A stretch of DNA of 64,000 bases from Mucilaginibacter sp. 14171R-50 (lineage in GTDB: Bacteria; Bacteroidota; Bacteroidia; Sphingobacteriales; Sphingobacteriaceae): NCBI RefSeq assembly GCF_010093045.1, contig NZ_CP048115.1, positions 2,046,001-2,110,000 on the forward strand, read 5' to 3'. The notes under the pieces are model-generated. The model was not told where the DNA came from. It was given only the letters and a program-made list of their open reading frames with translations, and made no database searches. Every line of letters starts with the position of its first letter. The first letter of the stretch is position 1. Both the position numbers and the translations under genes were made by a program. Shown in pieces: positions 1 to 7,511 of this stretch.

Positions 1-208
1 CAAGCAACAGTATGTTATGGCGCGAAAGGATAGCGGTTTGCAGATCGGGTATTACAGTATCTTCAAAACCAATAATGCCTTCAAAACCGCCCTCTTTTTT
101 TTGAAGTTGTTTAATGAGGTTATCTCTCAACTCATCTTTAACCGACCGGCTTTTATAGCCCGATTTCTTAAGCTCGCCAAGGGTTTTTATATCTAAATTC
201 TTGTTCAT
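1..208 (-). CDS. MoxR/BchI-like AAA+ ATPase, N-terminal fragment
   Basis: Partial gene; only the first 69 codons lie in the window and the rest continues past position 1. The start is the ATG at 206-208. The peptide begins MNKNLDIKTLGELKKSGY and contains GFEDTVIPDLQTAILSRHN just before the expected Walker A loop, as in the magnesium-chelatase subunit I / MoxR group of AAA+ ATPases. In this group the ATPase works with a von Willebrand factor A protein, and the next gene (298-1398, same strand, upstream) is such a protein. The role is probably a metal-chelatase-like or chaperone-like remodelling function; the substrate cannot be seen. Family call from the N-terminus only. Confidence 0.7.
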   Translation of the reverse strand, partial: MNKNLDIKTLGELKKSGYKSRSVKDELRDNLIKQLQKKEGGFEGIIGFEDTVIPDLQTAILSRHNILLL

Positions 209-216
209 GTTTCTTA

Positions 217-298
217 ATTTGAAAATTTGATGATCTGAAAATTTGAAGATGTGTGAATATGGCTAATTTCAAATTAACTCATTTTCAAATCATCAAAT
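217..298. repeat. inverted pair of 8-bp micro-arrays
   Basis: Left arm 217-256 is five consecutive 8-mers close to ATTTGAWR. Right arm 267-298 is four 8-mers that are the reverse complement of the same unit, with a 10-bp spacer between. The right arm runs into the stop codon of the VWA gene. The transcript could fold as an imperfect hairpin between the VWA and ATPase genes. Confidence 0.75.
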
Positions 299-1398
299 TA
301 CTTCACGTTTTTCCTTCTATTGCGGGCGTAGTCCTCAAAAATATATTCGCCCAGGTTATTTAGCGAGCTGTAGAACGCTTTGCCACCGTTGGTTTCGGTA
401 AATTTACGAACGAATTGCTGCAGGTATGGGTCTTTAGCGATCATGAACGTGGTGATAGGTATCTTTAGCCTTTTGCACTGCGCGGCCATGTTCAGCGTTT
501 TGTTTACCACTTTTCTATCAAGCCCTATGCTGTTTTTGTAATACCGGGTGCCTTCCTTTAAGCAGGTGGGCTTACCGTCGGTTATCATAAATATCTGCTT
601 GTTGTGCGTTTTACGGCGGCGCAGCATATCGGTAGCCAGTTCAAGCCCCGCGTAAGTATTGGTATGGTAGGGGCCAACCTGTAAGTAAGGCAGGTCCTGC
701 AGGGTAATTGGCCATGCATCGTTGCCAAAAACTACAATGTCCAGCGTGTCCTTAGGGTATTTTGTGCGGATAAGCTCGGCCAGCGCCATGGCTACTTTTT
801 TGGCGGGGGTTATCCTGTCTTCGCCGTAAAGTATCATAGAGTGCGATATATCTATCATCAGCACAGTACTGGTAAGGGTTTTATAGTCCATTTCCTCCAC
901 TTCCAGGTCGCGCTCGGTCATCATAAAATCGCCGCCTATGCCGTGGTTAACCTGGGCGTTCTGGATAGACTGCGTCATGTCAATCTGGTCCAGGCTGTCG
1001 CCAAACTCAAACTCGCGGCGTTCGGCATTTTTTTCATCGCCCTGCCCGCTTTGCGGCGAACGGTGGTTACCCTTACCCGATTTTTTCAGCTTACCGAAGA
1101 TCTCTTCCAAAGCCGATTGACGGATGCTTTGCTCCGTTTTGGCCGTAATGTTAAAGCCGCCGTTCTGGTTATCATCAGTCAGGTAGCCTTTTTGCTTAAG
1201 TTCGTCAATAAAATCGCCCATGCCGTACTCGTCATTGGTGATGTTGTATTGCTTATCCAGTTCGTTAAGCCATGCCAGGGCCTCACCGGCATCGCCTGCG
1301 GTGTAGTTCAATAACTCCAGGAATAACTTTAGTAATTCATCAAATCCGCCCTTAGGGATCTGGTTTGGTTTAAACTGTGAAAATCCAAAACCACGCAT
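298..1398 (-). CDS. VWA domain protein (BchD/CoxE-like partner of MoxR ATPase)
   Basis: 366 residues. The C-terminal half carries a von Willebrand factor A domain from about residue 178. The metal-ion-dependent adhesion site is complete: D183-x-S185-x-S187 in MIDISHSM, T248 in HTNTYAG and D274 in ITDGKPT. The N-terminal half is charged and lower in complexity, including a K/G/N/Q-rich stretch around residues 105-125. No signal peptide is seen, so it is probably cytosolic. It lies directly upstream of the MoxR-like ATPase gene on the same strand, the usual pairing for this family, in which the VWA protein couples the ATPase ring to a client. The client is unknown. The start at 1398 gives a sensible N-terminus and has no close in-frame competitor. 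Confidence 0.8.
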   Translation of the reverse strand: MRGFGFSQFKPNQIPKGGFDELLKLFLELLNYTAGDAGEALAWLNELDKQYNITNDEYGMGDFIDELKQKGYLTDDNQNGGFNITAKTEQSIRQSALEEIFGKLKKSGKGNHRSPQSGQGDEKNAERREFEFGDSLDQIDMTQSIQNAQVNHGIGGDFMMTERDLEVEEMDYKTLTSTVLMIDISHSMILYGEDRITPAKKVAMALAELIRTKYPKDTLDIVVFGNDAWPITLQDLPYLQVGPYHTNTYAGLELATDMLRRRKTHNKQIFMITDGKPTCLKEGTRYYKNSIGLDRKVVNKTLNMAAQCKRLKIPITTFMIAKDPYLQQFVRKFTETNGGKAFYSSLNNLGEYIFEDYARNRRKNVK

Positions 1399-1564
1399 AT
1401 TTTACCCTTTCTTGAGTATAAAGTAACGGATAATTTGATTTAAAAGTTTGAAAACACGCCAATTAAACGCAATTGTTAATTAAGCATGACAAATTGATAA
1501 GCAGATGTGCAATTGTATGCAGCCCTGTTAAACGCACGCTTTGGCCCTGCCGGGTGCTATAGCG

Positions 1565-2443
1565 TTAACTTTTACGGATGCGGCTTATTTCGTCCTGGTT
1601 ATAAACCGGGTTTGCACCGCGCTGGCTGGTTACAAATGCGCCGATAGCACAGGCGTTTAACAGCAGCCGGGGTATTGGGTTATTAGCCATAATACCGGCA
1701 ATAAAAGTAGCCAGGAAGGCATCGCCGGCACCCACGGTGTCGGCAACATCCACACTAAAGCCCGGATGTTCAAAAAACTCGTAATCGTGCCAGATAATGG
1801 CCCCGTTCTCGCCACGCGTTACGCAAATAGTTTTGGTATGATACTTATTCCTGAACTCTGTGATCTTTCCTTTCAGATCGCCGTTGCTGCCGCCAATCAG
1901 CAGGTCGGCCTCTTCCTCGTTCATTTTAATAACGTCTGCGCGTGCCGCCAGGGTTTCGATGGTTTCCAGTGTATAATGCGGGTGGCGCAGGTTTACGTCA
2001 AATATTTTTATAGCGTCGGTTTCATCAAGCAGGTTTAGCAAGGTATCGTGTGTTGTTTTTTCGCGGCAGGCCAGGCTGCCAAAAACGATGGTTGATGAAC
2101 GCTTAGCCGCATCTTTAAGGTTGTTGTCAAGGTGGATATTATCCCAGGAAACAGGCTGCGGTATAATATAGGTGGCCTGGCTTTTAGCGTCAAGCTCTAC
2201 CGTTACCTCGCAGGTGGGCAGGGCGTTATCGCGCTGGATAAGGTCAGAGTATAAGCCGTTGTTTTTTAGGAAATCGACCAGTTCATCGCCCGATGCGTCG
2301 CTGCCAACACGGCTGGCAAATTTTACGTCGATATGCTGCTGCACCAGGTGCCTTGCTACGTTCATTGGCGCCCCGCCGGCTTTTTTTTCATCGCCAAAGG
2401 CATCCCATAAAACTTCCCCAAAGCATAAAACCCTGTTCTTCAT
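1565..2443 (-). CDS. PfkB-family carbohydrate kinase (fructokinase-like)
   Basis: 292 residues from the ATG at 2441-2443, which puts the conserved strand NRVLCFGEVLWD at the N-terminus; the open frame extends 47 codons upstream but that stretch has no family features. The substrate-side motif GGAPMNVARH is at residues 23-32. The second PfkB signature DTVGAGDAF starts at residue 235, with Asp241 as the expected catalytic base. The family phosphorylates sugars such as fructose or ribose with ATP. The GE.LWD beginning and AGGAPxNVA motif resemble fructokinases, but the sugar is not proven. It is cytosolic and monocistronic in appearance, with no sugar pathway genes beside it. Confidence 0.8.
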   Translation of the reverse strand: MKNRVLCFGEVLWDAFGDEKKAGGAPMNVARHLVQQHIDVKFASRVGSDASGDELVDFLKNNGLYSDLIQRDNALPTCEVTVELDAKSQATYIIPQPVSWDNIHLDNNLKDAAKRSSTIVFGSLACREKTTHDTLLNLLDETDAIKIFDVNLRHPHYTLETIETLAARADVIKMNEEEADLLIGGSNGDLKGKITEFRNKYHTKTICVTRGENGAIIWHDYEFFEHPGFSVDVADTVGAGDAFLATFIAGIMANNPIPRLLLNACAIGAFVTSQRGANPVYNQDEISRIRKS

Positions 2444-2659
2444 ATATAACGAATAGTGTGGTGGCAAAGCTAAAAAAGGATTTTGGTAAACATTTACAAT
2501 TTTTAAATAAACCGGCAGCCAATTTGTTAACAATTGTTTAACAATGTTTTTACTCACATTGTCATGCTCAGCACCGGGCAGCATCTCTTCTGCGTTCGTA
2601 ACTGGATGATAGATACCCGGCTATCGTCAGGATCACAAAGTTTGTTTTATATTTATGCT

Positions 2660-3082
2660 ATGAAAAAGCCTATCCTCTGCCTCCTGCTGCTTGTTACTAC
2701 CTGCTTTGCCCTGAAAGCGCAGGACAAACAAGCTATCATCGCTGTATTAAACACCCAGCAAGCCGCCTGGAACAAAGGCGATATTGAGGGTTTTATGCAG
2801 GGATACTGGAAGTCGGATTCGCTGATGTTCATTGGCAAGCGCGGGCCAACTTACGGCTGGCAGCAAACAATGGATAACTACAAAAAGGGCTACCCCGATA
2901 GAGCGGCTATGGGTAAGCTCACCTTCAGGATTGATAAGGTGGAAATATTGGGCAGCCGCGACGCCTTTGTAATGGGCGCCTGGAGCCTTGCCCGCGAAAA
3001 GGACACACCGGGAGGCTACTTTACCTTATGGTTCCGCAAAATAAACGGCGAGTGGAAGGTGATTTGCGATCATACCTCTTGA
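2660..3082 (+). CDS. exported SnoaL-like / DUF4440 protein
   Basis: 140 residues from the ATG at 2660. The open frame begins earlier, but this start gives a clean signal peptide (MKKPILCLLLLVTTCFALKAQ, cleavage after Ala-x-Ala-like LKA). The mature part is one NTF2/SnoaL-like alpha+beta domain of about 120 residues. The pattern AIIAVLNTQQAAWNKGDIEGFM, a central KLTFRIDKVEIL strand and a terminal WFRKINGEWKVICDHTS strand are typical of the DUF4440 / nuclear-transport-factor-2-like family. These small cone-shaped domains bind or convert hydrophobic ligands, but no ligand or catalytic residue can be assigned here. It is probably periplasmic. The adjacent PfkB gene is divergent, so the two need not be linked. 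Confidence 0.7.
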   Translation: MKKPILCLLLLVTTCFALKAQDKQAIIAVLNTQQAAWNKGDIEGFMQGYWKSDSLMFIGKRGPTYGWQQTMDNYKKGYPDRAAMGKLTFRIDKVEILGSRDAFVMGAWSLAREKDTPGGYFTLWFRKINGEWKVICDHTS

Positions 3083-3115
3083 GATTTGAGATGTTAGATC
3101 TGAGATCTGAGACAT
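3081..3115. repeat. 7-bp micro-array, unit GAGATNT
   Basis: Five consecutive 7-mers (GAGATTT, GAGATGT, TAGATCT, GAGATCT, GAGACAT) start inside the TGA stop codon of the preceding gene. The same unit recurs at 29005-29070, 31236-31358 and 39004-39024. Confidence 0.75.
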
Positions 3116-3162
3116 TTTGCTTCGCATTGCGCTCGTCTGCGAGGAGTGCAGGTTTAAAGATA

Positions 3163-3423
3163 TTATCCCGCATTCGGCGTTAACACCATATATATTACCC
3201 TTCCCTCTCGCACTGTCGATGAGCCGGGCTTTATACGGTCTTTAAGGTCGGCTGCAAAGCTGCGCAGTAGTTCTTCGCCGCGTTCGGGGTTGATAACTTC
3301 CCTGCCCCTGAACATTACGGTCACCTTTATTTCATCGCCCCGCTCCAGGAAGCGAATAAGGTGACTCAGCTTTTCCTGGTACTCTACAGCGTCTATGCCT
3401 GGCCGCACTTTCATTTCTCTCAT
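3163..3423 (-). CDS. stand-alone IF3 C-terminal domain protein
   Basis: 86 residues that match only the C-terminal domain of translation initiation factor IF-3. The sequence runs MKVRPGIDAVEYQEKLSHL, RFLERGDEIKVTVMFRGRE, ERGEELLRSFAADLKD and ends GRVIYMVLTPN, in the same order as full-length IF3 (K.RP.ID.HDY..K, FL..GDKVKV..RFRGRE, R...IMVLAP). The N-terminal domain and linker are absent. An in-frame TAA lies 9 codons upstream, and only 129 bp separate the start from the divergent arsR gene, so a full infC cannot be hidden here. A normal infC is expected elsewhere. IF3-C binds the 30S P-site region, so this protein could influence initiation or ribosome recycling; that is inference. Confidence 0.8.
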   Translation of the reverse strand: MREMKVRPGIDAVEYQEKLSHLIRFLERGDEIKVTVMFRGREVINPERGEELLRSFAADLKDRIKPGSSTVREGRVIYMVLTPNAG

Positions 3424-3502
3424 TTTGTTTCGGTTTATGGTTGGATGTTAAAGGCTATAGTACAGCAAGGTACTTAAAGGCCGAACAAAAATTGAAAATA
3501 AA

Positions 3503-3534
3503 TTTGCGTAGTTAAATAGCTACATATATATTTG
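3503..3534 (+). promoter_or_regulatory. promoter of the arsR operon
   Basis: TTTG at 3503-3506, 20-bp spacer, TATATTTG at 3527-3534. This matches the Bacteroidota vegetative promoter TTTG-N19..21-TAnnTTTG and would start transcription about 10 bp upstream of the arsR ATG at 3553. TAAATTTG at 3499-3506 is an alternative -7 box. Confidence 0.6.
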
Positions 3535-3549
3535 TAGTCAAATAACTAC
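3508..3549. promoter_or_regulatory. twin palindromic operators for the ArsR regulator
   Basis: Two 16-bp near-palindromes, GTAGTTAAATAGCTAC at 3508-3523 and GTAGTCAAATAACTAC at 3534-3549, are spaced 26 bp centre to centre. The first fills the spacer of the predicted promoter and the second covers the start region, so a bound ArsR dimer pair would block RNA polymerase. This fits negative autoregulation of the operon. Confidence 0.65.
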
Positions 3550-3552
3550 ACG

Positions 3553-3873
3553 ATGAATTTAAGAAGAGATGTATTCCAGGCCATAGCCGACCCTACCCGC
3601 AGGGCCATACTGCTGCTGGTAGCTACTCAATCTATGACGGCCGGGGTTATAGCGGCTAACTTTGATACTGCCCGGCCAACGGTTTCAAAGCACCTGCAAA
3701 TACTTACCGAGTGCGAATTGCTTAAACAGGAGCAGAACGGCCGCGAGATCTATTATCATATCAACGCAAAGGGAATGAAAGACGTAGCAGATTTTATTGA
3801 GCCGTTCCGCAAAATGTGGGACGACAGGTTTAACGCTTTAGAAGCTATCATGAAAAATTATAAAGCCAAATAA
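3553..3873 (+). CDS. ArsR-family winged-helix repressor
   Basis: 106 residues, the normal length for the family. The N-terminus [19 protein letters not shown] and recognition helix region [19 protein letters not shown], followed by a wing [10 protein letters not shown], are classic ArsR. No CxC metal site is present, so it belongs to the non-metal SdpR-like group often found ahead of AHSA1/SRPBCC genes. It is the first gene of a five-gene unit (arsR, AHSA1, doxX, DUF4256, ydeI) with 1-bp, -4-bp, 6-bp and 34-bp spacing. Two palindromes overlap its promoter and are the likely operators. The signal it senses is unknown. Confidence 0.85.
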   Translation: MNLRRDVFQAIADPTRRAILLLVATQSMTAGVIAANFDTARPTVSKHLQILTECELLKQEQNGREIYYHINAKGMKDVADFIEPFRKMWDDRFNALEAIMKNYKAK

Positions 3874-3874
3874 C

Positions 3875-4351
3875 ATGGAATTGAAAACAAAAATTACTGC
3901 CGAAGAAGGCAGGCAGGACCTGCTGATAAGCCGTGAATTTGACCTGCCGGTAGAACTGCTTTTTAAGGCGTTTACCGAAGCCGAACTGGTTGAGCAATGG
4001 ATGGGCACCAAAGTGCTTAAACTGGAAAGCAAAAGGCACGGCAGCTGGCAGTTTGAAACAAGCGACGCTAAAGGCAACGTGGTGTTTAAGGCTGATGGCA
4101 CCATTCACGAGTTTAGCCCCAACTGCAAGATAACCCGCACATTTGAAATGGCCAACGCCCCGTTTGGCGTACAGTTGGAACTGCTGAATTTTGAAAAGCT
4201 TACCGACGCTACCAGCAGGATAAATATGCATGTGATATACGAATCGAACGACCAGCGAGACCAGATGCTGAAGCTACCTTTTGCACAGGGCATAAATATG
4301 GCGCATAATCGCTTACAGGATGTTGCAGGCAAACTAAAAACAATAGGATGA
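3875..4351 (+). CDS. AHSA1/SRPBCC-domain protein
   Basis: 158 residues forming one START-like domain of the activator-of-Hsp90-ATPase-1-like type. Typical features are ISREFDLPVELLFKAFTEAELVEQWMG near the N-terminus (given here as two overlapping parts, ISREFDLPVELL and FKAFTEAELVEQW), GTIHEFSPNCKITRTFEM in the middle and a long C-terminal helix. These domains hold a hydrophobic cavity; in bacteria their ligands are mostly unknown. The start is 1 bp after the arsR stop and the end overlaps the DoxX gene by ATGA, so the three are translationally coupled. A second AHSA1-type protein is at 33192-33635. Confidence 0.8.
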   Translation: MELKTKITAEEGRQDLLISREFDLPVELLFKAFTEAELVEQWMGTKVLKLESKRHGSWQFETSDAKGNVVFKADGTIHEFSPNCKITRTFEMANAPFGVQLELLNFEKLTDATSRINMHVIYESNDQRDQMLKLPFAQGINMAHNRLQDVAGKLKTIG

Positions 4352-4731
4352 AAAAGAGAAACTTAATTGTTTATTGGATAACAACCGCGTTGGTGGCCAT
4401 TGGTATGTTTGGAAGCGGCATGGCGCAAATTATGCAAACCAAACAAATGACAGACCTGATAGCGCCCCTGGGTTACCCGGCATATTTACTTTACATTATT
4501 GGTACCTGGAAGGTTCTTGGGGCAATAACCATTGCAGCACCACGGCTGCCGCTGGTAAAAGAGTGGGCGTATGCTGGTTTGTTTTTTGTGATGACGGGTG
4601 CGTTTATGTCGCACCTGCTAAGCGGCGACTACAACATAAAGGCATTGGCAGGGCCATTGTTCCAAACCGTTTTTATTATCTTGTCGTGGTATTTCAGGCC
4701 TGCAGGCAGGAAACTTGCATCCATAAATTAA
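4348..4731 (+). CDS. DoxX-like membrane protein
   Basis: 127 residues with four predicted membrane spans: about 7-27, 45-63, 70-88 and 97-115. The pattern MFGSGMAQIMQTK, LGYPAYLLYIIGTWKVLGA and HLLSGD matches the DoxX-like family of small four-helix inner-membrane proteins. Function is not established for this branch; DoxX relatives take part in redox or thiosulfate-linked complexes. It overlaps the AHSA1 gene by 4 bp and precedes DUF4256 by 6 bp, so it is expressed with them. The ArsR-AHSA1-DoxX trio recurs in Bacteroidota as far as I recall. Confidence 0.75.
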   Translation: MKKRNLIVYWITTALVAIGMFGSGMAQIMQTKQMTDLIAPLGYPAYLLYIIGTWKVLGAITIAAPRLPLVKEWAYAGLFFVMTGAFMSHLLSGDYNIKALAGPLFQTVFIILSWYFRPAGRKLASIN

Positions 4732-4737
4732 TAAAAT

Positions 4738-5304
4738 ATGAGCAGCAACAAAAATGCGTTGGCAGCGCATGAAGCGGTGGATCTGTTAAAGATTTTGCAG
4801 GGCCGTTTTGAAAAAAACATGAAACGCCACGCCGGTATGGAGTGGGCTGATGTACAAGCCCGGCTGGAAGCCAGCCCTGGGAAGCTATGGTCGCTTAACG
4901 AAATGGAAATTACCGGGGGCGAACCGGATGTAGTTGGTATTGATAAGCAAACAGGCGAATATGTTTTTTATGATTGCTCGGCCGAGAGCCCCAAAGGCCG
5001 CCGAAGCCTTTGCTATGACCGCGAAGCGCTTGATAAGCGAAAGGAATTTAAGCCGGCCAATACCGTTGTTGATGTAGCCTGCGCCATGGGTATTGAGGTG
5101 CTAACAGAAGACCAGTACCGTTACTTGCAAACTTTTGGTGGTTTTGACGCTAAAACATCCAGCTGGTTAAAAACGCCCGACAGTATCCGCAAACTGGGCG
5201 GCGCCATTTTTGGCGATTTTAGATATAATACAGTGTTTGTATCGCACAACGGCGCTGACTCATACTACGCCGCCAGGGGGTTTCGCGGTATGCTAAAGGT
5301 TTAA
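4738..5304 (+). CDS. DUF4256 family protein
   Basis: 188 residues, cytosolic, with no membrane span. Recognised as DUF4256 by LLKILQGRFEKNMKRH, SLNEMEITGGEPDVVGID, YVFYDCSAESPKGRRSLCYD and the C-terminal GDFRYNTVFVSHNGADSYYA. No catalytic role is known to me for the family. Several conserved acidic, Cys and Arg residues cluster in the central part, which suggests an enzyme or binding protein, but I do not assign one. It is the fourth gene of the ArsR-led operon. Confidence 0.7.
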   Translation: MSSNKNALAAHEAVDLLKILQGRFEKNMKRHAGMEWADVQARLEASPGKLWSLNEMEITGGEPDVVGIDKQTGEYVFYDCSAESPKGRRSLCYDREALDKRKEFKPANTVVDVACAMGIEVLTEDQYRYLQTFGGFDAKTSSWLKTPDSIRKLGGAIFGDFRYNTVFVSHNGADSYYAARGFRGMLKV

Positions 5305-5338
5305 ATATTAAGGTGCTGTTACCACTAAAGAGAAGGAA

Positions 5339-5920
5339 TTGAACACAAAAGTTGATTTTTATTTTGATAAGGCCAAAAAATGGCAGGATGAAGTTAGGGC
5401 GCTCAGGGCTATATTGCTTAGCTGCGGGCTTACCGAAGAGTTGAAATGGGGATGCCCTTGTTATACCCACCAGGGCGCTAACGTTGTTTTGATACATGAT
5501 TTTAAAGAATACTGCGCCCTGCTATTTTTTAAGGGGGCGTTGCTGAGCGATACCCATGCTATATTGGTACAGCAAACCAAAAATGTACAGTCGGCCCGGC
5601 AAATGCGATTTGCGCATGCTGACGAAGTAACTGAACTGGCAGCTGTTATAAAAGCTTACGTATTTGAGGCTATTGAGGTTGAGAAGGCTGGGCTAAAAGT
5701 GGAGCTCAAAAAAACGGAAGAATTTGCCATGACTTACGAGTTTCAACACAAATTAGATCACATCCCCGCGTTGAAAACCGCTTTTGAAGCATTAACGCCC
5801 GGACGGCAACGGGCCTACCTGCTGCACTTTTCGGCACCTAAGCAATCTAAAACGCGCGAGGCAAGGATAGAAAAATGGATGCCGCAGATACTTAATGGCA
5901 AGGGGTTGCAGGACCAATAG
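5339..5920 (+). CDS. YdeI-like protein (DUF1801 plus OmdA domain)
   Basis: 193 residues starting with TTG at 5339; an AGAAGGA stretch lies just upstream and no ATG offers a better start. Residues about 13-110 are a DUF1801/YdhG-type domain (KKWQDEVRALRAILLSCGL, KWGCPCYTHQGANVVLIHDFK, CALLFFKGALL). The C-terminal 50 residues are the YdeI/OmpD-associated helix pair (FEALTPGRQRAYLLHFSAPKQS, RIEKWMPQIL). Bacillus YdeI and relatives have been tied to membrane or peptide stress, but the biochemical role is unknown. It is the last gene of the ArsR operon. A second OmdA-domain protein is at 50956-51471. Confidence 0.75.
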   Translation: MNTKVDFYFDKAKKWQDEVRALRAILLSCGLTEELKWGCPCYTHQGANVVLIHDFKEYCALLFFKGALLSDTHAILVQQTKNVQSARQMRFAHADEVTELAAVIKAYVFEAIEVEKAGLKVELKKTEEFAMTYEFQHKLDHIPALKTAFEALTPGRQRAYLLHFSAPKQSKTREARIEKWMPQILNGKGLQDQ

Positions 5921-5942
5921 CTTAGCCAAACGCTTTTAATGG

Positions 5943-5975
5943 TTTTGAATTATTAAGAATAATATCATATTTTTA
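5943..5975 (+). promoter_or_regulatory. promoter candidate of the PAS/GAF gene
   Basis: TTTTG at 5943-5947, a 20-bp spacer, then TATTTTTA at 5968-5975, one base off the TAnnTTTG consensus. It lies 30 bp before the start codon at 6006. The first ATG after it (5988) opens only a three-codon frame ending in TAA. Confidence 0.4.
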
Positions 5976-6005
5976 ATAACTACATTTATGAAAACCTAAA
6001 CGGCG

Positions 6006-7487
6006 ATGAAAGATAACGCGGAGCAGTTATACACCTTGTTGCAATCCATCGAGGGAGTAGTATGGGAAGCGGATGCAGCCATGCAGCATTTTACCTTTAT
6101 CAGCGACCGGGTACATGATATCACCGGTTTTTCGCCCCAGGACTGGCTGGGCAGGCCGGGGTTTTGGAAAACGCGCGTCCATCCCGAAGACAAGCACGTA
6201 ATTGATGAATATGCCGGGTTAGAAGGCGGCACGGTTAAAAACCACACCTTTGAATACCGGATGATACGGGCCGATGGCCACATTATATGGATAAAAGATA
6301 ATGTTTCGGTGCTGCGTGGCGAAAACGGGGCGTGCCTGTTGTGCGGCGTTATGCTTGATAACACGGTTGCCGAACGTTTAAAGGGGCTGGAGCGCCTGGA
6401 ACGTGATGTATTAAAACTAAATTCAGACCTTACCGTATCGCTTCAAAATGTGCTGCTCAGCTATCTGCAGGGCCTCGAAGCATTGTTCCCTCAAATGCAA
6501 TGTTCTATTTACCGGATCAAAAACGGGCGCCTCATCAGCGGTGTATCGCCTTCGTTGCCAGCCGCTTATATGAAAGCGTTTATCGGGCGGTCTGTGGGCG
6601 AAAAGGAGGGGTCGTGCGGTGCTGCTGCGGCAACCAGGCAACAGGTTATTGTAAGCGATATTGCTACAGACGACCGATGGGTTGAATACCGCTCGCTGGC
6701 CTTAAGTTATCAGTTAAAAGCCTGCTGGGCAAACCCGGTGGTAGACGTCGATGGCGAAGTGATGGCTACCCTGGCAATGTACTATCGCGAGCCTAAAGCC
6801 CCCACAGAGGAAGAGTTACAGGTAATGGAAAAGGCCACCGCCTTATTACGCATTATTATGGAAAACCGCGGTAAGGCCGAGATCATTAACGAAACCAATT
6901 TACTGATGCTGCAAAGCCAGGAGATGGCCCGTTTTGGAAACTGGCGCTGGGATGTACAGCAGGATATTGTTAGCTGGTCGCCCACTTTATATATTATTTA
7001 CGGCCTAGACCCTGAAGACTTTAAGGCAACTTTTGCCGGCTACCAGGCTTTGCTGCATCCGGAAGACAGAGACCGTGTACGCGGTATCATCGAAAACGTA
7101 TTGCACAGCAGGCAAGGCACCCAATTTGAAGAAAGGATAAGCCGCCCAAACGGTGATATCAGGTACCTGCGCTCGTGGGCCAGGCTAAAAACAGATGCAC
7201 AGGGAAACCCCATAGAAATGATAGGCGCCTGCCTGGATATTACCGAAACAGTATTACAGATGCAGGCCATTGAGCAGCAAAACCGTCAATTGCTGGATAT
7301 CGCCTGGATGCAATCGCACATGATCCGTTCGCCGTTAGCCCGCATAATGGCCCTGGTTGAGTTGCTTAAAGATGCATCCAACAGCGATGAAGAAAAAGCA
7401 GAGTTTTTGGATCACTTGTTAACCTCAGCCAACGAACTGGACGAGCAGGTAAAACGCATCAACCAAAAAGCAGAACAAAGCAATTGA
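6006..7487 (+). CDS. PAS-GAF-PAS sensor with orphan HisKA H-box
   Basis: 493 residues, soluble. PAS domain 1 is about residues 5-125 (FTFISDRVHDITGF, VHPEDK, FEYRMIRADGHIIWI). A GAF-like domain follows at about 145-290 (GSCGAAAATRQQVIVSDIATD). PAS domain 2 is at about 305-425 (FGNWRWDVQQD, LHPEDRDRV, ISRPNGDIRYLRS, GACLDITE). The C-terminal 70 residues are a DHp-like helical hairpin with the H-box SHMIRSPLARIMALVE, His438 being the phospho-acceptor position. No HATPase domain follows: the protein stops at residue 493 and the next gene is on the other strand. It cannot phosphorylate itself in the usual way and may act as a phosphotransfer or dimerisation partner. Confidence 0.8.
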   Translation: MKDNAEQLYTLLQSIEGVVWEADAAMQHFTFISDRVHDITGFSPQDWLGRPGFWKTRVHPEDKHVIDEYAGLEGGTVKNHTFEYRMIRADGHIIWIKDNVSVLRGENGACLLCGVMLDNTVAERLKGLERLERDVLKLNSDLTVSLQNVLLSYLQGLEALFPQMQCSIYRIKNGRLISGVSPSLPAAYMKAFIGRSVGEKEGSCGAAAATRQQVIVSDIATDDRWVEYRSLALSYQLKACWANPVVDVDGEVMATLAMYYREPKAPTEEELQVMEKATALLRIIMENRGKAEIINETNLLMLQSQEMARFGNWRWDVQQDIVSWSPTLYIIYGLDPEDFKATFAGYQALLHPEDRDRVRGIIENVLHSRQGTQFEERISRPNGDIRYLRSWARLKTDAQGNPIEMIGACLDITETVLQMQAIEQQNRQLLDIAWMQSHMIRSPLARIMALVELLKDASNSDEEKAEFLDHLLTSANELDEQVKRINQKAEQSN

Positions 7488-7511
7488 GGTGGGGCATTTT
7501 ATCAAAGCTGC

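Noticed and set aside
2444..2584. N-terminal extension of the PfkB kinase
   Set aside because: The 47 extra residues lack family features and the ATG at 2443 places the conserved first beta strand correctly.
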